Assembly: GCF_021655555.1 (NCBI RefSeq) | Contig: NZ_AP023086.1 | Coordinates: forward strand, 3,998,685 to 4,062,684 | DNA: 64,000 nt | Direction of reading: 5' to 3' | Origin: Marinagarivorans cellulosilyticus | Lineage (GTDB): Bacteria; Pseudomonadota; Gammaproteobacteria; Pseudomonadales; Cellvibrionaceae | Part shown: positions 52,681 through 61,688 of the stretch, one piece after another | How positions within the stretch are numbered: the first letter of the stretch is position 1 | Layout: each line of letters begins with the position of its first letter | Notes under the pieces: model-generated | What the model was told of the DNA's origin: nothing | What the model saw: only the letters and a program-made list of their open reading frames with translations | Database searches by the model: none | Made by a program: the position numbers and the translations under genes

Positions 52681-52805
52681 CTACAAGTATTAATGAGAAA
52701 ATAAAAAACCAACCAAAAGTAGCAAAAAGCAATAAGGAGAATTATGCGCCATATAACTTTTCAGACCATAACCCATTGCGCCACATTAATGTTATTCACG
52801 CCAAT

Positions 52806-52876
52806 AATTGTCATGTTAGGCGCCAAACAATAACTTATCACGTTATACATCACGCTAAAACCGTTCAATTGTCATG
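52806..52876. promoter_or_regulatory. candidate operator: AATTGTCATG direct repeat
   Basis: The decamer AATTGTCATG occurs at 52806-52815 and again at 52867-52876, exactly 61 bp apart, about six helical turns, in the gap upstream of the AraC-type gene. AraC proteins commonly bind direct repeats, so this may be an autoregulatory site; the first copy reads AATAATTGTC in context. Confidence 0.35.
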
Positions 52877-53375
52877 GGTTTCGCGGATAATGGCACTTAA
52901 ATCAATCGGTGGCACAAAAAACACAATTAATAATGCTGATGCCAAATCTAATCAAACACCTACATAAATACAAAGCATTTTTTAATACAAACGTTTATAT
53001 TTTTTCGACAAGACAATAAGTATTAATGAATTGCACGCCACCAATAAGCAGTATAGCTGCGCCAATAGGCGTCATTTGAAGCCATTTAATACATTATTTT
53101 CGCTACAGGAGAACTTCACTAGCCTTAAGCTATTGATTAAAATCCATTTTATTTTTAATAGCTCATGCTTTATAGCGAGAACTCTTGTGGATATTTGGAG
53201 GAATTATCGGATTAGCGGGCAAAAAAAACTCCCAAAGTGGCAGTTTTTAATGGGCATGAGCCTTCGTTATGAGATAACTATGCAGCCGTAAAAAATATTG
53301 CTCACTTAGGGGGGGCTGATTGATTATTTTTCAGGCATTTACGCGTCTAGGTCTCGTGCATAGCGCCCAGCCCCA

Positions 53376-53576
53376 GCACGGATGCCAATGTCATTAATTT
53401 AGCAGCAGCCGACAATTTTTCTGGACTCGCTAAAGCCAATCCATGGGCGCTCCGCACGCACTCTGGAAAATCGGCTCCTGACCTTGCCATCCCTGCAAGA
53501 GCCGGCGCGTGAGGGTCCTGAAAACCTACCGCATACCGCTTAACTTTCCTTAAGTTAATGACATTAGCAAGGATGC
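53376..53576 (-). mobile_element. MITE-like element, copy B, inverted relative to copy A
   Basis: The element spans 53386-53566 (181 bp), with ends CAATGTCATTAATTTA and, inward from the right, TAATGTCATTAACTTA. Direct repeats GCACGGATGC (53376-53385) and GCAAGGATGC (53567-53576) flank it (9 of 10 match). It aligns along its whole length with the reverse complement of 16280-16429 except for roughly 30-40 extra bases near 53462-53505. No transposase is encoded. Confidence 0.78.
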
Positions 53577-53610
53577 GTGGGGGTAGACTTTGCAGAAGTA
53601 CAAAGTCGTA

Positions 53611-53672
53611 GATGGCTTGAGCGGCCCAGAAAAATCAGTTTGCCGACGTATTTAAGCACGGCTGAATAGTTA
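53611..53672 (-). repeat. dispersed repeat arm matching 16050-16112
   Basis: The reverse complement begins TAACTATTCAGCCGTGCTTA and follows the copy at 16050-16112 with few differences, including one 1-2-base indel. It lies 35 bp beyond the MITE, on the same relative side as in copy A. Confidence 0.65.
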
Positions 53673-53674
53673 CG

Positions 53675-54148
53675 TTATGAGTTAAGGCCGTCTAGAATGG
53701 CTAATACATCATCGTGATGCGTCTTTGTTTTCACCTTTTCCATAATGTGGGCCAAGCGCCCTTCTTTATTGACAATAAATGTCACGCGATGAATCCCCAT
53801 AAACTCACGTCCCATGAACTTTTTTAAGCCCCATACACCGTACTTTTCTGCAATAGCATGGTCCTCGTCACTCAACAACGTAAAGTTAAGGTCGTGCTTA
53901 TCCTCAAATTTTTTGAGCCTTTCGAACGGGTCTGGACTAAGCCCTAACACAACAGTATCCCTCTTTGCATAGTCCGCACTGGCGTCACGCAGCCCGCAAG
54001 CCTGAGTCGTACAACCTGGCGTCATGGCTTTGGGGTAAAAATAAATCACAACATTCTTACCCACCAAGCCAGAAAGCTTTACAAGCTCTCCGTTTTGATC
54101 TTTTAACGCAAATGCTGGTGCTTTGTTGCCAATTTTTGGGAGATTCAT
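53675..54148 (-). CDS. bcp: thioredoxin-dependent thiol peroxidase Bcp
   Basis: A 157-residue peroxiredoxin of the BCP/PrxQ class. The peroxidatic cysteine is in FYPKAMTPGCTTQACGLRD, with the resolving cysteine five residues later. It reduces hydrogen and organic peroxides. In this order bcp often follows dapA and gcvR, neither of which is here; mdh lies upstream on the same strand with a terminator between. Confidence 0.93.
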   Translation of the reverse strand: MNLPKIGNKAPAFALKDQNGELVKLSGLVGKNVVIYFYPKAMTPGCTTQACGLRDASADYAKRDTVVLGLSPDPFERLKKFEDKHDLNFTLLSDEDHAIAEKYGVWGLKKFMGREFMGIHRVTFIVNKEGRLAHIMEKVKTKTHHDDVLAILDGLNS

Positions 54149-54185
54149 GGAAAGTTCCTACTGGATAGCTAAGTGAGAGATGAAA

Positions 54186-54211
54186 AAAAACCGCGTTTAG
54201 GCGCGGTTTCA
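54186..54211 (-). terminator. terminator after mdh
   Basis: A perfect 7-bp stem AACCGCG/CGCGGTT with a 6-base loop and a run of T on the minus strand. Confidence 0.88.
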
Positions 54212-54236
54212 TGAAGTAAGAGTAAAGTAAGGCTAC

Positions 54237-55220
54237 TTACGCAGGCAACAAAGATTTCACGGCATTGCGCTCTTCTTTAAGCTCGTTTTCAGTGGCTTTC
54301 ATTCGGGATGAGGAGAACTCATTAATTTCCAAGCCTTGAACAATCTGCCAGTCGCCATCTTTGCATACACAAGGGAAAGAATAAATCAGCCCCTCTTCGA
54401 TGCCGTAGCTACCGTCGGAATACACGCCCATGCTCACCCAGTCGCCCTCTGGGGTACCTAGCGCCCAATCGCGAATATGGAAGATAGCCGCATTTGCTGC
54501 CGATGCAGCGCTGGACGCGCCGCGCGCCTTAATAATGGCTGCGCCGCGTTGCTGTACTTCAGGGATAAAGGTTTCTTCGTACCAAGTGCCGTCAACTTTC
54601 GAAATGGCAGGCTCGCCATTGATCAGTGCAGTGTGCAAATCCGGGTATTGCGTAGATGAGTGATTACCCCAGATTGTCATTTGAGTGACATCGTTAATGC
54701 TGGTACCCGTTTTTTGGGCCACTTGCGTCATCGCACGGTTGTGATCAAGTCGCATCATTGCGGTAAATTGGCGAGGGTCGATATCTGGCGCATTACGCTG
54801 CGCGATCAATGCATTAGTATTGGCAGGGTTACCCACCACTAAAACTTTGATATCGCGCGAAGCGTGATCATTTATCGCTTTTCCTTGCACAGAGAAGATA
54901 GCAGCGTTTGCTTCGAGAAGATCTTTACGCTCCATGCCGGGTCCGCGCGGGCGAGCACCAACAAGCAACGCATAATCCGCATCTTTAAAGGCAACGTTCG
55001 GATCATCAGTTGTGATCATTCCCGCTAACAAAGGAAAAGCGCAGTCATCCAACTCCATAGCAACACCTTGCAGTGCGCCTAAAGCGGGGGTAATTTCCAA
55101 CATTTGCAGAATTACAGGCTGGTCTTTACCTAACATATCGCCAGCGGCAATACGGAACAACAAAGAATAGCTAATTTGGCCTGCGGCGCCGGTTACGGCT
55201 ACACGAACGGGTGCTTTCAC
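54237..55220 (-). CDS. mdh: malate dehydrogenase
   Basis: A 327-residue NAD-dependent malate dehydrogenase of the LDH-like (group 2, 320-330 residue) type. The N-terminal Rossmann motif VTGAAGQISYSLLFRI, the substrate arginine loop ARPRGPGMERKDLL and the catalytic histidine in MTIWGNHSSTQYPD are present. It oxidises malate to oxaloacetate in the TCA cycle. GTG at 55220 is chosen because GGAG lies 7 bp upstream; a TTG at 55226 is in frame. Confidence 0.96.
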   Translation of the reverse strand: MKAPVRVAVTGAAGQISYSLLFRIAAGDMLGKDQPVILQMLEITPALGALQGVAMELDDCAFPLLAGMITTDDPNVAFKDADYALLVGARPRGPGMERKDLLEANAAIFSVQGKAINDHASRDIKVLVVGNPANTNALIAQRNAPDIDPRQFTAMMRLDHNRAMTQVAQKTGTSINDVTQMTIWGNHSSTQYPDLHTALINGEPAISKVDGTWYEETFIPEVQQRGAAIIKARGASSAASAANAAIFHIRDWALGTPEGDWVSMGVYSDGSYGIEEGLIYSFPCVCKDGDWQIVQGLEINEFSSSRMKATENELKEERNAVKSLLPA

Positions 55221-55323
55221 AATCAATCTCCGTTTTTGCTAATAAATAAACCCAAGACAGGCAAGCCTGTACTTAAGCATGCTTTTGCGGGCGCCATTAT
55301 AGAGCAACCCTTGTAAAAGTCAT

Positions 55324-55941
55324 CTAATCTGCGGGGTATCGCGCCTGCAAAGCCTCATAAACGTCTGTTTGAAACGTAAGGCTTTTAATATCCAGCTCGC
55401 TCAAAACCTCAACCAAATGCTCGTTGTCTTCTTTGCCCTGCCAAATCTTATGATAACTGCCATCTTTATAGCCGTGATCTTGGCGGAAGAAATTGAGTAC
55501 ATTTTTACCCATATACTGTAAATACAACTGTTCGAACGAAAATTCGGCAGCGGCCAACACACGGCAAAAGCCCACCAAATTGAACGATTTTGTGCTAACC
55601 ACGCCAGCCACAAAGTCTTCGAGTTCAAGCCGAAATTCAGCGACCGACTCTGGTACTTTACGCAACTCGGCATCTAGCGCTTTAGCCAAATCGTCTATAT
55701 TAGTAGCCCCCTGTAGAAGGTCACTTAAGCCAAAATGCCAAATATCAACTAACTCAAGGTTCACCTGCGCCATATCTGGGGATTGCTTCTTCCACCACTT
55801 CCAGCCGTAATGGTCCATTAGCTCAGCACATTCAACCCAAATCGCGCGGTACCACGCAAAGCCCTGATCGCGCCAATGGGCATTTACCTTGGTATTCATT
55901 GCGTCCTGCATTTCTAGCATTTTCAATAATTGTTGTTGCAT
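55324..55941 (-). CDS. dimeric (all-alpha) dUTP diphosphatase
   Basis: A 205-residue all-helical NTP pyrophosphatase of the dUTPase_2 (MazG-like) superfamily. WVECAELMDHYGWKWWKK and the metal-binding NLELVDIWHFGLSDLL (E and D side chains) are visible. It would convert dUTP to dUMP, keeping uracil out of DNA. This fold is unrelated to the trimeric Dut enzyme; whether the genome also has Dut is not visible here. ATG at 55941 preferred over GTG at 55947. Confidence 0.85.
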   Translation of the reverse strand: MQQQLLKMLEMQDAMNTKVNAHWRDQGFAWYRAIWVECAELMDHYGWKWWKKQSPDMAQVNLELVDIWHFGLSDLLQGATNIDDLAKALDAELRKVPESVAEFRLELEDFVAGVVSTKSFNLVGFCRVLAAAEFSFEQLYLQYMGKNVLNFFRQDHGYKDGSYHKIWQGKEDNEHLVEVLSELDIKSLTFQTDVYEALQARYPAD

Positions 55942-55983
55942 GTGCACTCACTTACTTTGTTTAAAAACAAAAGGCCAGCAAAT

Positions 55984-58041
55984 CTAGCCTTCTGAAATAA
56001 TGGGTAAAATAATCTCGAATGTTACCAAAGCCCGCTTAGACTCGCTCGCATCTATTGAGGAAGCCCGAATACTGCCGCCGTGAAACTCACAAATCAAGCG
56101 GGCAATATATAACCCCAAGCCAAGGTGCACGCCATCACCTTGCTGACTCGCCTCACGCGAAGACACCATGGAATCGAAAATCTGCTGTTCTATAGCGCTG
56201 GGCAATGGTGGGCCGGTGTTGATCACACGCAGTGTTAGCTCACCCGCAGGTTCGCTCGGCCAACTCACACTTATTTCGATGGTCGAATCTTTAGGCGCCA
56301 GCTGGCTAGCATTCTCGACAAGCTTATCGAGCATTTGGACTATTAGCTCAGGCGCTGCCGCTACACGATATGGCCTAGAAACTTCAGCGAAACCACTCAA
56401 GACCACTTGCTGCGGGTAGTTGTCCTGATAAGCATCGACCAGCATTGTGAGCATATCTCTAATGCAAAAGGTTTCGCTTTCGGCATGCATTAAAGCCTGC
56501 TCTAGGCTATTCACAGAACTCATGGCATTAAGTGTTGATGACAGCCGCGCCATGCCTCCCCTCGCTCGCTCAACATACCGACGCTGCGAAATATCAAGCG
56601 CCGACACCTCTAAATTATCCAGCGAGCTTTGCGTAATTGCCAAGGGGGTTCTCAGCTCGTGTGAAAGTTTTACCGCAAGGCTTTTTAAGTACTCCTGATG
56701 CGCGCCTAAGCGACGCAGTAAAGCCTCAAAACTACGCGACAACTGACCTATCTCATCGGGAATACGGCTCGAACGAAATGGCGCCCGCACATTCCCCATA
56801 GGATCTATCGCTTGCTCCGCGTGTTTCGCTAATGACCGAATACGCCACGAATGCACACTCGAAAAGCCAAGCAGCGCAATAACAACCACCCCAGCAAAAA
56901 TAGTACATACAAAGACAAACTGGCCATAAATACCCGCCAATAATATGTAAAAACGGGCGTCTTGCTTGTCGAGCACGAGCCAACCTACCGGCGCTTGACC
57001 TTTTTCACCCAACGCCACAACCGCGCGCGCCACTGGCGATACCCGATTAAAAAACCATTCAGAATGCTCTGTCGACATAGGGACTTGCGGCGCTTGGTAG
57101 CGGTATTCCGGCCGCCCCGACAATAAAAAGTACAAACGCATAAGCCAGGAGTTGCGCTCATTAAACTCCGGCAGCCCAGCTCCTAAAACCAAACTGCCCG
57201 TTCCTTGCACAGGCAACCCTCGCCAATCGTATAAAGTCACCCGCTGCTGCTCAGAAGCATAATCGCCGACAAGGCCGGTAAACTCTGCATCCCGATAAGC
57301 CAAATGCACAGGGTTATTTTGCGGAGATAAAAATACGCTATAACCCAGCGCTGCGCTGGCGTACTCCACCGTAACGCTGTGTTCGCGGTATGCCAGCGGC
57401 AGTGATAACTCAATGGTTTGAAGGCTGCCAGATGTTTGTGCAGCCGACATTTGCCATAAAGCGACGTCTTCAAAGTGGCGTCGCCAGCGCCCACCTTGCC
57501 AGCGCTGCACCTCGGCAACACCCGCCACCGAGGTAATAACTCGCAAAGCGACACCGTGCGAAAAGCGCAATATCAACGCATCGAAACTTTCGCGCTGAGG
57601 CGAAAAAAGCGTTGCCTCCACGCCGGTAATAGCAACTCCCAACCACAACCCGTCTTCTACCAAGGCAAACTGTGCGGCTGCCAAAACGCCCGTAGGCAAA
57701 TTAATAAATGGGTGCCAGCCATTATTTTTGCTGTAACGCCGCGCAGGCTCGGCATTATCGGCCTCGTCGTAATGCCACTCGGTTAGATACCCGTCTAAAA
57801 CATAATCTTTGGGCAACTCAGCCGTAAATAGCGCCGGTGTTTGCAGATTTCGTTGTTTTAAGCGGGCAATTAAAGCGCCCTCTTTCGACAAACTATGGGC
57901 AACACTGGCAGCCAATTGCTCGACAGAATCTAAACGCGATTGCCGTAAAGTGCTATCTAGCTGTTGAATATAACTAACAGCCAGCCACGGTAGCGCCAAA
58001 GTCAACAAACCCAATAGCAGTAACTGGCGCTTAAGTGTCAT
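55984..58041 (-). CDS. sensor histidine kinase, proteobacterial dedicated sortase-type
   Basis: A 685-residue membrane kinase. It has an N-terminal anchor (7-25), a periplasmic domain with a CBM9/DOMON-like opening (YVLDGYLTEWHYDEADN, about 80-97), a second span at about 374-396, a HAMP-like linker, a HisKA with H461 in LSHELRTPLAI, and a HATPase domain (LVENASQL, HLGLGLYIARLI). The architecture and the partner gene match the kinase class named psdS that occurs with LPXTG/sortase systems of marine proteobacteria. No sortase gene lies in this window, so the assignment rests on resemblance. It follows its regulator by 2 bp. Confidence 0.75.
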   Translation of the reverse strand: MTLKRQLLLLGLLTLALPWLAVSYIQQLDSTLRQSRLDSVEQLAASVAHSLSKEGALIARLKQRNLQTPALFTAELPKDYVLDGYLTEWHYDEADNAEPARRYSKNNGWHPFINLPTGVLAAAQFALVEDGLWLGVAITGVEATLFSPQRESFDALILRFSHGVALRVITSVAGVAEVQRWQGGRWRRHFEDVALWQMSAAQTSGSLQTIELSLPLAYREHSVTVEYASAALGYSVFLSPQNNPVHLAYRDAEFTGLVGDYASEQQRVTLYDWRGLPVQGTGSLVLGAGLPEFNERNSWLMRLYFLLSGRPEYRYQAPQVPMSTEHSEWFFNRVSPVARAVVALGEKGQAPVGWLVLDKQDARFYILLAGIYGQFVFVCTIFAGVVVIALLGFSSVHSWRIRSLAKHAEQAIDPMGNVRAPFRSSRIPDEIGQLSRSFEALLRRLGAHQEYLKSLAVKLSHELRTPLAITQSSLDNLEVSALDISQRRYVERARGGMARLSSTLNAMSSVNSLEQALMHAESETFCIRDMLTMLVDAYQDNYPQQVVLSGFAEVSRPYRVAAAPELIVQMLDKLVENASQLAPKDSTIEISVSWPSEPAGELTLRVINTGPPLPSAIEQQIFDSMVSSREASQQGDGVHLGLGLYIARLICEFHGGSIRASSIDASESKRALVTFEIILPIISEG

Positions 58042-58043
58042 AT

Positions 58044-58748
58044 CTATGCAGGGTCCTTGGGTGTTAGCCAGCGATAACCCAGGCCGTATGCGGTTTGTAT
58101 TGCATCGAAGCTTTCATCAATGGCTTTAAACTTCTTGCGAATTCGTTTGATATGGGAGGTTATAGTGTTGTCGTCTAGCACAACATTCGCGGCATCCATT
58201 AATTGTTGCCTGTTTTTTACATGCCCTGGGCGTGCCGCTAAAGCCTGCAAAATCCAATATTCGGTTATGGTCAACTCAATAGCATGCCCCTGCCATGTCA
58301 CTTGCAAAGTTTGACAGTCGATTAGCAGCGGCCCAGCCACTAATTGCTCACGATTTTGAGCCGGCGCAGCGAGCGCATCCACTCGCCGAAATAACGCCGT
58401 AATTCTGGCAAGCATATGGGGCTGGCTAATATCTTTTGTTAAGTAATCATCCGCACCTAAACGCAAGCCCAACACGCGATCTAGCTCTGAATCTCTGGCC
58501 GTTAAAAATATAATAGGCAACTGGGATGCTCGCGTGCGCAAATCTCTACAAAGATCAAAGCCGCCTTCAGCCTCGTCCCCCAAGCCCACATCAATAATGG
58601 CCAAATCAGGTAGCCTTGCGGCGAAAGCCTGCATCGCCTGTGGTCGACTCGTGTAATGACTTACGTCGTAACCTTGTCGAGTTAAGGCATCGCGATAGTT
58701 TTCTGCTATCGCTATCTCATCTTCTATGATGGCAATATGTTTGGGCAT
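58044..58748 (-). CDS. OmpR-type response regulator, dedicated sortase-type partner
   Basis: A 234-residue regulator. The receiver has D53 as phospho-acceptor (LAIIDVGLGDEAEGGFDLCRDL) and the output is a winged helix of the OmpR class (LTITEYWILQALAARPGHV, TVTSHI-like TITSHIKRIRKKF). The expanded DVGLGDE..GGFDLCR stretch and LTKDISQPHMLARI resemble the psdR regulators of proteobacterial sortase systems. The ATG at 58748 is the natural start. Only 2 bp separate it from the kinase gene. Confidence 0.78.
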   Translation of the reverse strand: MPKHIAIIEDEIAIAENYRDALTRQGYDVSHYTSRPQAMQAFAARLPDLAIIDVGLGDEAEGGFDLCRDLRTRASQLPIIFLTARDSELDRVLGLRLGADDYLTKDISQPHMLARITALFRRVDALAAPAQNREQLVAGPLLIDCQTLQVTWQGHAIELTITEYWILQALAARPGHVKNRQQLMDAANVVLDDNTITSHIKRIRKKFKAIDESFDAIQTAYGLGYRWLTPKDPA

Positions 58749-58886
58749 GGGATGTTGTACTATCCTGTGTAAAAAGTTGGGGCCGTAATGCGGTGCTATT
58801 TTGGAGGCGAATCCTATCACGTGGCCTTACAATTTCGCAGTACTGCCGCGGTATCACCGTATTCTTAATTCACGAATTTCACTGCC

Positions 58887-60602
58887 ATGTCCAAGAACAC
58901 AGCGAAAAAGAACAACATCTTACTGGCACTTTTTGGCCTACCCTTTGCCGCTGTTGGCTTAGGCTTTTTGTTCCTGAGTATTATTCCCGCTTTGTGGGAA
59001 TGGCATGCAATGAAAGCATGGCAAGCCACGCCAGCTGTAGTGACATCTGCGCAGCTGCAAACTCACCGCGGCGATGACAGCACCACTTGGGAAGCGACCG
59101 CACGGTACCAATATGAGTTTAACAATCAAACCTATACGGGCTCACGCCTTGGCATTATGAGCGGCGCAGATAATATCGGTAGCTGGCACCAAGACCACAG
59201 TCGCACACTTAAAAAGCATCACCAAAACAAAACCCCCATTACCCTTTATGTGGACCCAAGTAACCCCAGCCAATCTGTTATCGATCGCGAACTGCGCTGG
59301 GGCATGCTGCTATTTAAATCTGTCTTTGTCATTGTTTTTGGCGGCGTGGGGATTGGGCTTATTGTTTTTGCTCTTGTCTCGAAAAATACCAAACACCCAG
59401 AACAACTGAAAACAGACATGCCCTGGCAAGCCAATGACGATTGGAAAAACCCAATTGCATCCAATGCCAAAGCTGGGCTTTGGGGGTTGTGGGGCTTTGC
59501 CGTGTTCTGGAACGCTATCTCCATGCCTATATTACTGATAATTCCCGAAGAGCTTGCCAGTAAAAACTACCCCGCACTCGTCGCACTGCTTTTCCCCATT
59601 ATTGGTCTATTCCTACTGACATGGTGCGCGATTAATACGGCTCGATGGCGGCGCTTTGGTGCGACACCTTTGATGCTAAGCCCCTACCCCGCAGCCATCG
59701 GTGGCCAAATGGGTGGCACACTAACGCTGCGCAGCCGCTTGCCAGCCCAAACAGAAGTCCACATTACCCTTAGCTGCGTAAAAAGCTACTACAGCGGCAG
59801 CGGTAAAAACCGCAAGCGCAGAGAAAGCATTACTTGGAGCAACGCAGGACAAGGCCACATCAAAAACCTACCACAAGGCAGCCAAATTGCGTTTTGCTTT
59901 AACCCACCTAAAAACCTACCAAATTCTGAATTGCCCAGCGATAGCTACCACCTGTGGCGCGTATCTATCGCGGCGCAACTGCCAGGGGCCGACCTACATC
60001 GCGACTTTGAAATACCCGCCTTTCAATCCGATGCACAATCACATTTAAATATCGACGACAGTACGCAGCACCCTAAAGTTAAAAACAAACGGGAAGAAGC
60101 ACTCGAAAGCTTGTTGAACCCAACCACAATACCCGGCGGCATAGCCATTAAGCTGCAGCCGCTACGCAATGCAAAAGTATCCGGCGCCTTCGTGCTATTT
60201 GGTTTTATATTTTTTGGTGCAGGCATTGCTATATCTCGCGGTGATGCGGCGATTATGGGTTTTATTTTTGGCTCCATAGGCGCAGCCATAATAGCCGGCG
60301 GGCTCTACGCCTTGCTCAATAGCTATGACGTGCAAATAACACGCGAGGGCATCAAAGCAACCCGAAAGCTCCTAGGTTTTACCCTTAACCACAAACACGC
60401 AACGCGCTCTCAAATAAAAAGCCTGCGTATAAAAAGCACCGGCTCGTCGCAATCGGGCAAGAACCACACGGAATACTTCGCAGTAGAAGCACAACTGAAC
60501 AACGGCCGCACTATAAGGGTTGCAGAGTCCATTACCGGGCGCACTATGGCAGAAGAAGCACTTGAATCCTTAGCGTTGCTATCAGGCTACCCCAAGGATT
60601 AA
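58887..60602 (+). CDS. DUF3592 domain membrane protein
   Basis: A 571-residue inner-membrane protein. Helices lie at about 12-34, 141-165, 205-250 and 430-480. The first extra-membrane segment (ATPAVVTSAQLQTHRGDDSTTWEATARYQYEFNNQTYTG) is the DUF3592 domain, of unknown function. The middle holds a beta-rich region (TLRSRLPAQTEVHITLSC) and the end a DUF-like cytoplasmic domain. Divergent from the sensor pair with a 138-bp shared region, so it may be a target of that system, which is speculation. Confidence 0.72.
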   Translation: MSKNTAKKNNILLALFGLPFAAVGLGFLFLSIIPALWEWHAMKAWQATPAVVTSAQLQTHRGDDSTTWEATARYQYEFNNQTYTGSRLGIMSGADNIGSWHQDHSRTLKKHHQNKTPITLYVDPSNPSQSVIDRELRWGMLLFKSVFVIVFGGVGIGLIVFALVSKNTKHPEQLKTDMPWQANDDWKNPIASNAKAGLWGLWGFAVFWNAISMPILLIIPEELASKNYPALVALLFPIIGLFLLTWCAINTARWRRFGATPLMLSPYPAAIGGQMGGTLTLRSRLPAQTEVHITLSCVKSYYSGSGKNRKRRESITWSNAGQGHIKNLPQGSQIAFCFNPPKNLPNSELPSDSYHLWRVSIAAQLPGADLHRDFEIPAFQSDAQSHLNIDDSTQHPKVKNKREEALESLLNPTTIPGGIAIKLQPLRNAKVSGAFVLFGFIFFGAGIAISRGDAAIMGFIFGSIGAAIIAGGLYALLNSYDVQITREGIKATRKLLGFTLNHKHATRSQIKSLRIKSTGSSQSGKNHTEYFAVEAQLNNGRTIRVAESITGRTMAEEALESLALLSGYPKD

Positions 60603-60681
60603 GCCATCACGGAACTTGCACGCTAATGCCGGTTTGACTAGAGTGACGAGGTTTTGTAATTGACCCCACAGAGACTTCGTT

Positions 60682-61650
60682 ATGTTTCCTTATGTTGTTG
60701 CCGATATCGGCGGAACCAATGCCCGCTTTGCCCTTGTCACCGGTAAAGATGCAGGCCTTTACGCACTAGAACACATCCACATCCTTAAAGGTAAAGACTA
60801 CGCCAGTTTTCAAGATGCCTTAAGCGCCTATTTAGACAAACTCGACGGCATCAAACCAACAGCAATGTGCGCAGCAGTAGCGGGACCTGTGGTAGGCGAT
60901 CAAGTGCAAATGACGAATTTGTCTTGGGGCTTTTCTTGCGCTGCGGTTGCGGAACAATTTGGTTTTAAAGCCTTTGTGGCTATGAACGACTTTGCCGCAG
61001 TAGCTGCCGGGATTCCACTGATGGGCGGCGACCACTTAATTACATTTAAAGACGGCACACCACAAGACAATACTAATAAAGCTGTTTTTGGCCCAGGTAC
61101 AGGCCTTGGGGTTGCAGGTGTTATTCGCCATAACGGTTTGTGGCTACCCAACCCCTGTGAAGGCGGCCATATCAACATTGCGCCAACTTCAGCCTTTGAA
61201 GCCGACATTATTAAAGCCGCAATAGGCCACCACGGTCACGCCTCTGCCGAAACGTTTATATCGGGCCCAGGCCTTGTTAATTTATACAACGCCATTTGTG
61301 AAGTCGAAGGTTCCAGTGCGGCCAAATACGAGCCTTCCGACATCACAACCAAAGCACTAGACGGCTCCGATGCTACTTGCGTGACCACACTCAATACATT
61401 TTGTAGCTTTTTAGGCAGCTTTGCCGGCAACCTTGCATTAACTTACGGCGCCACTGGCGGCATTTACTTAGCCGGCGGCATACTGCCTCGCTTTAGCGAC
61501 TTTGTCATCAAAAGTGATTTTTCCGCTAAGTTTGCCCATAAAGGCCCCATGAGCAGCTATGTAGAAAACATTCCGGCCTACCTTGTCACCCATAACGAGC
61601 TCGCCTTTAACGGTGCAGCCGCTTGGCTAGAGCAGCAACTTACCCAATAA
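60682..61650 (+). CDS. glk: glucokinase
   Basis: A 322-residue bacterial-type glucokinase (Glk, not ROK). The phosphate-binding ADIGGTNARFALV opens the protein, FVAMNDFAAVAAGIP contains the catalytic aspartate, and GPGTGLGVAGVIR and YLAGGILPRF are the adenosine-site motifs. It makes glucose-6-phosphate. It stands alone between DUF3592 and avtA. Confidence 0.93.
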   Translation: MFPYVVADIGGTNARFALVTGKDAGLYALEHIHILKGKDYASFQDALSAYLDKLDGIKPTAMCAAVAGPVVGDQVQMTNLSWGFSCAAVAEQFGFKAFVAMNDFAAVAAGIPLMGGDHLITFKDGTPQDNTNKAVFGPGTGLGVAGVIRHNGLWLPNPCEGGHINIAPTSAFEADIIKAAIGHHGHASAETFISGPGLVNLYNAICEVEGSSAAKYEPSDITTKALDGSDATCVTTLNTFCSFLGSFAGNLALTYGATGGIYLAGGILPRFSDFVIKSDFSAKFAHKGPMSSYVENIPAYLVTHNELAFNGAAAWLEQQLTQ

Positions 61651-61657
61651 GCACAGC

Positions 61658-61688
61658 GCCGTTGTCAGCCTACAACGCTGGCAACGGC
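61658..61688. terminator. hairpin between glk and avtA
   Basis: A 12-bp stem GCCGTTGTCAGC/GCTGGCAACGGC with one mismatch and a 7-base loop lies between the convergent stops, touching the avtA stop. There is no long T-run, so its strength as a terminator is uncertain. Confidence 0.5.

Larger units (their letters stand above)
52681..53674. other. 994-bp gene-poor stretch
   Basis: AT-rich from 52681 to about 53300, with short plus-strand open frames (52776-52967, 53031-53291) that lack ribosome sites and recognisable protein character. It contains a 10-bp direct repeat near the AraC gene, a terminator-like hairpin near 53224-53247, the second MITE copy (53376-53576) and the repeat arm at 53611-53672. 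Otherwise I see nothing. Confidence 0.7.

Noticed and set aside
52776..53291. two plus-strand open frames in the AT-rich gap
   Set aside because: No ribosome site, odd amino-acid make-up, no recognisable family.
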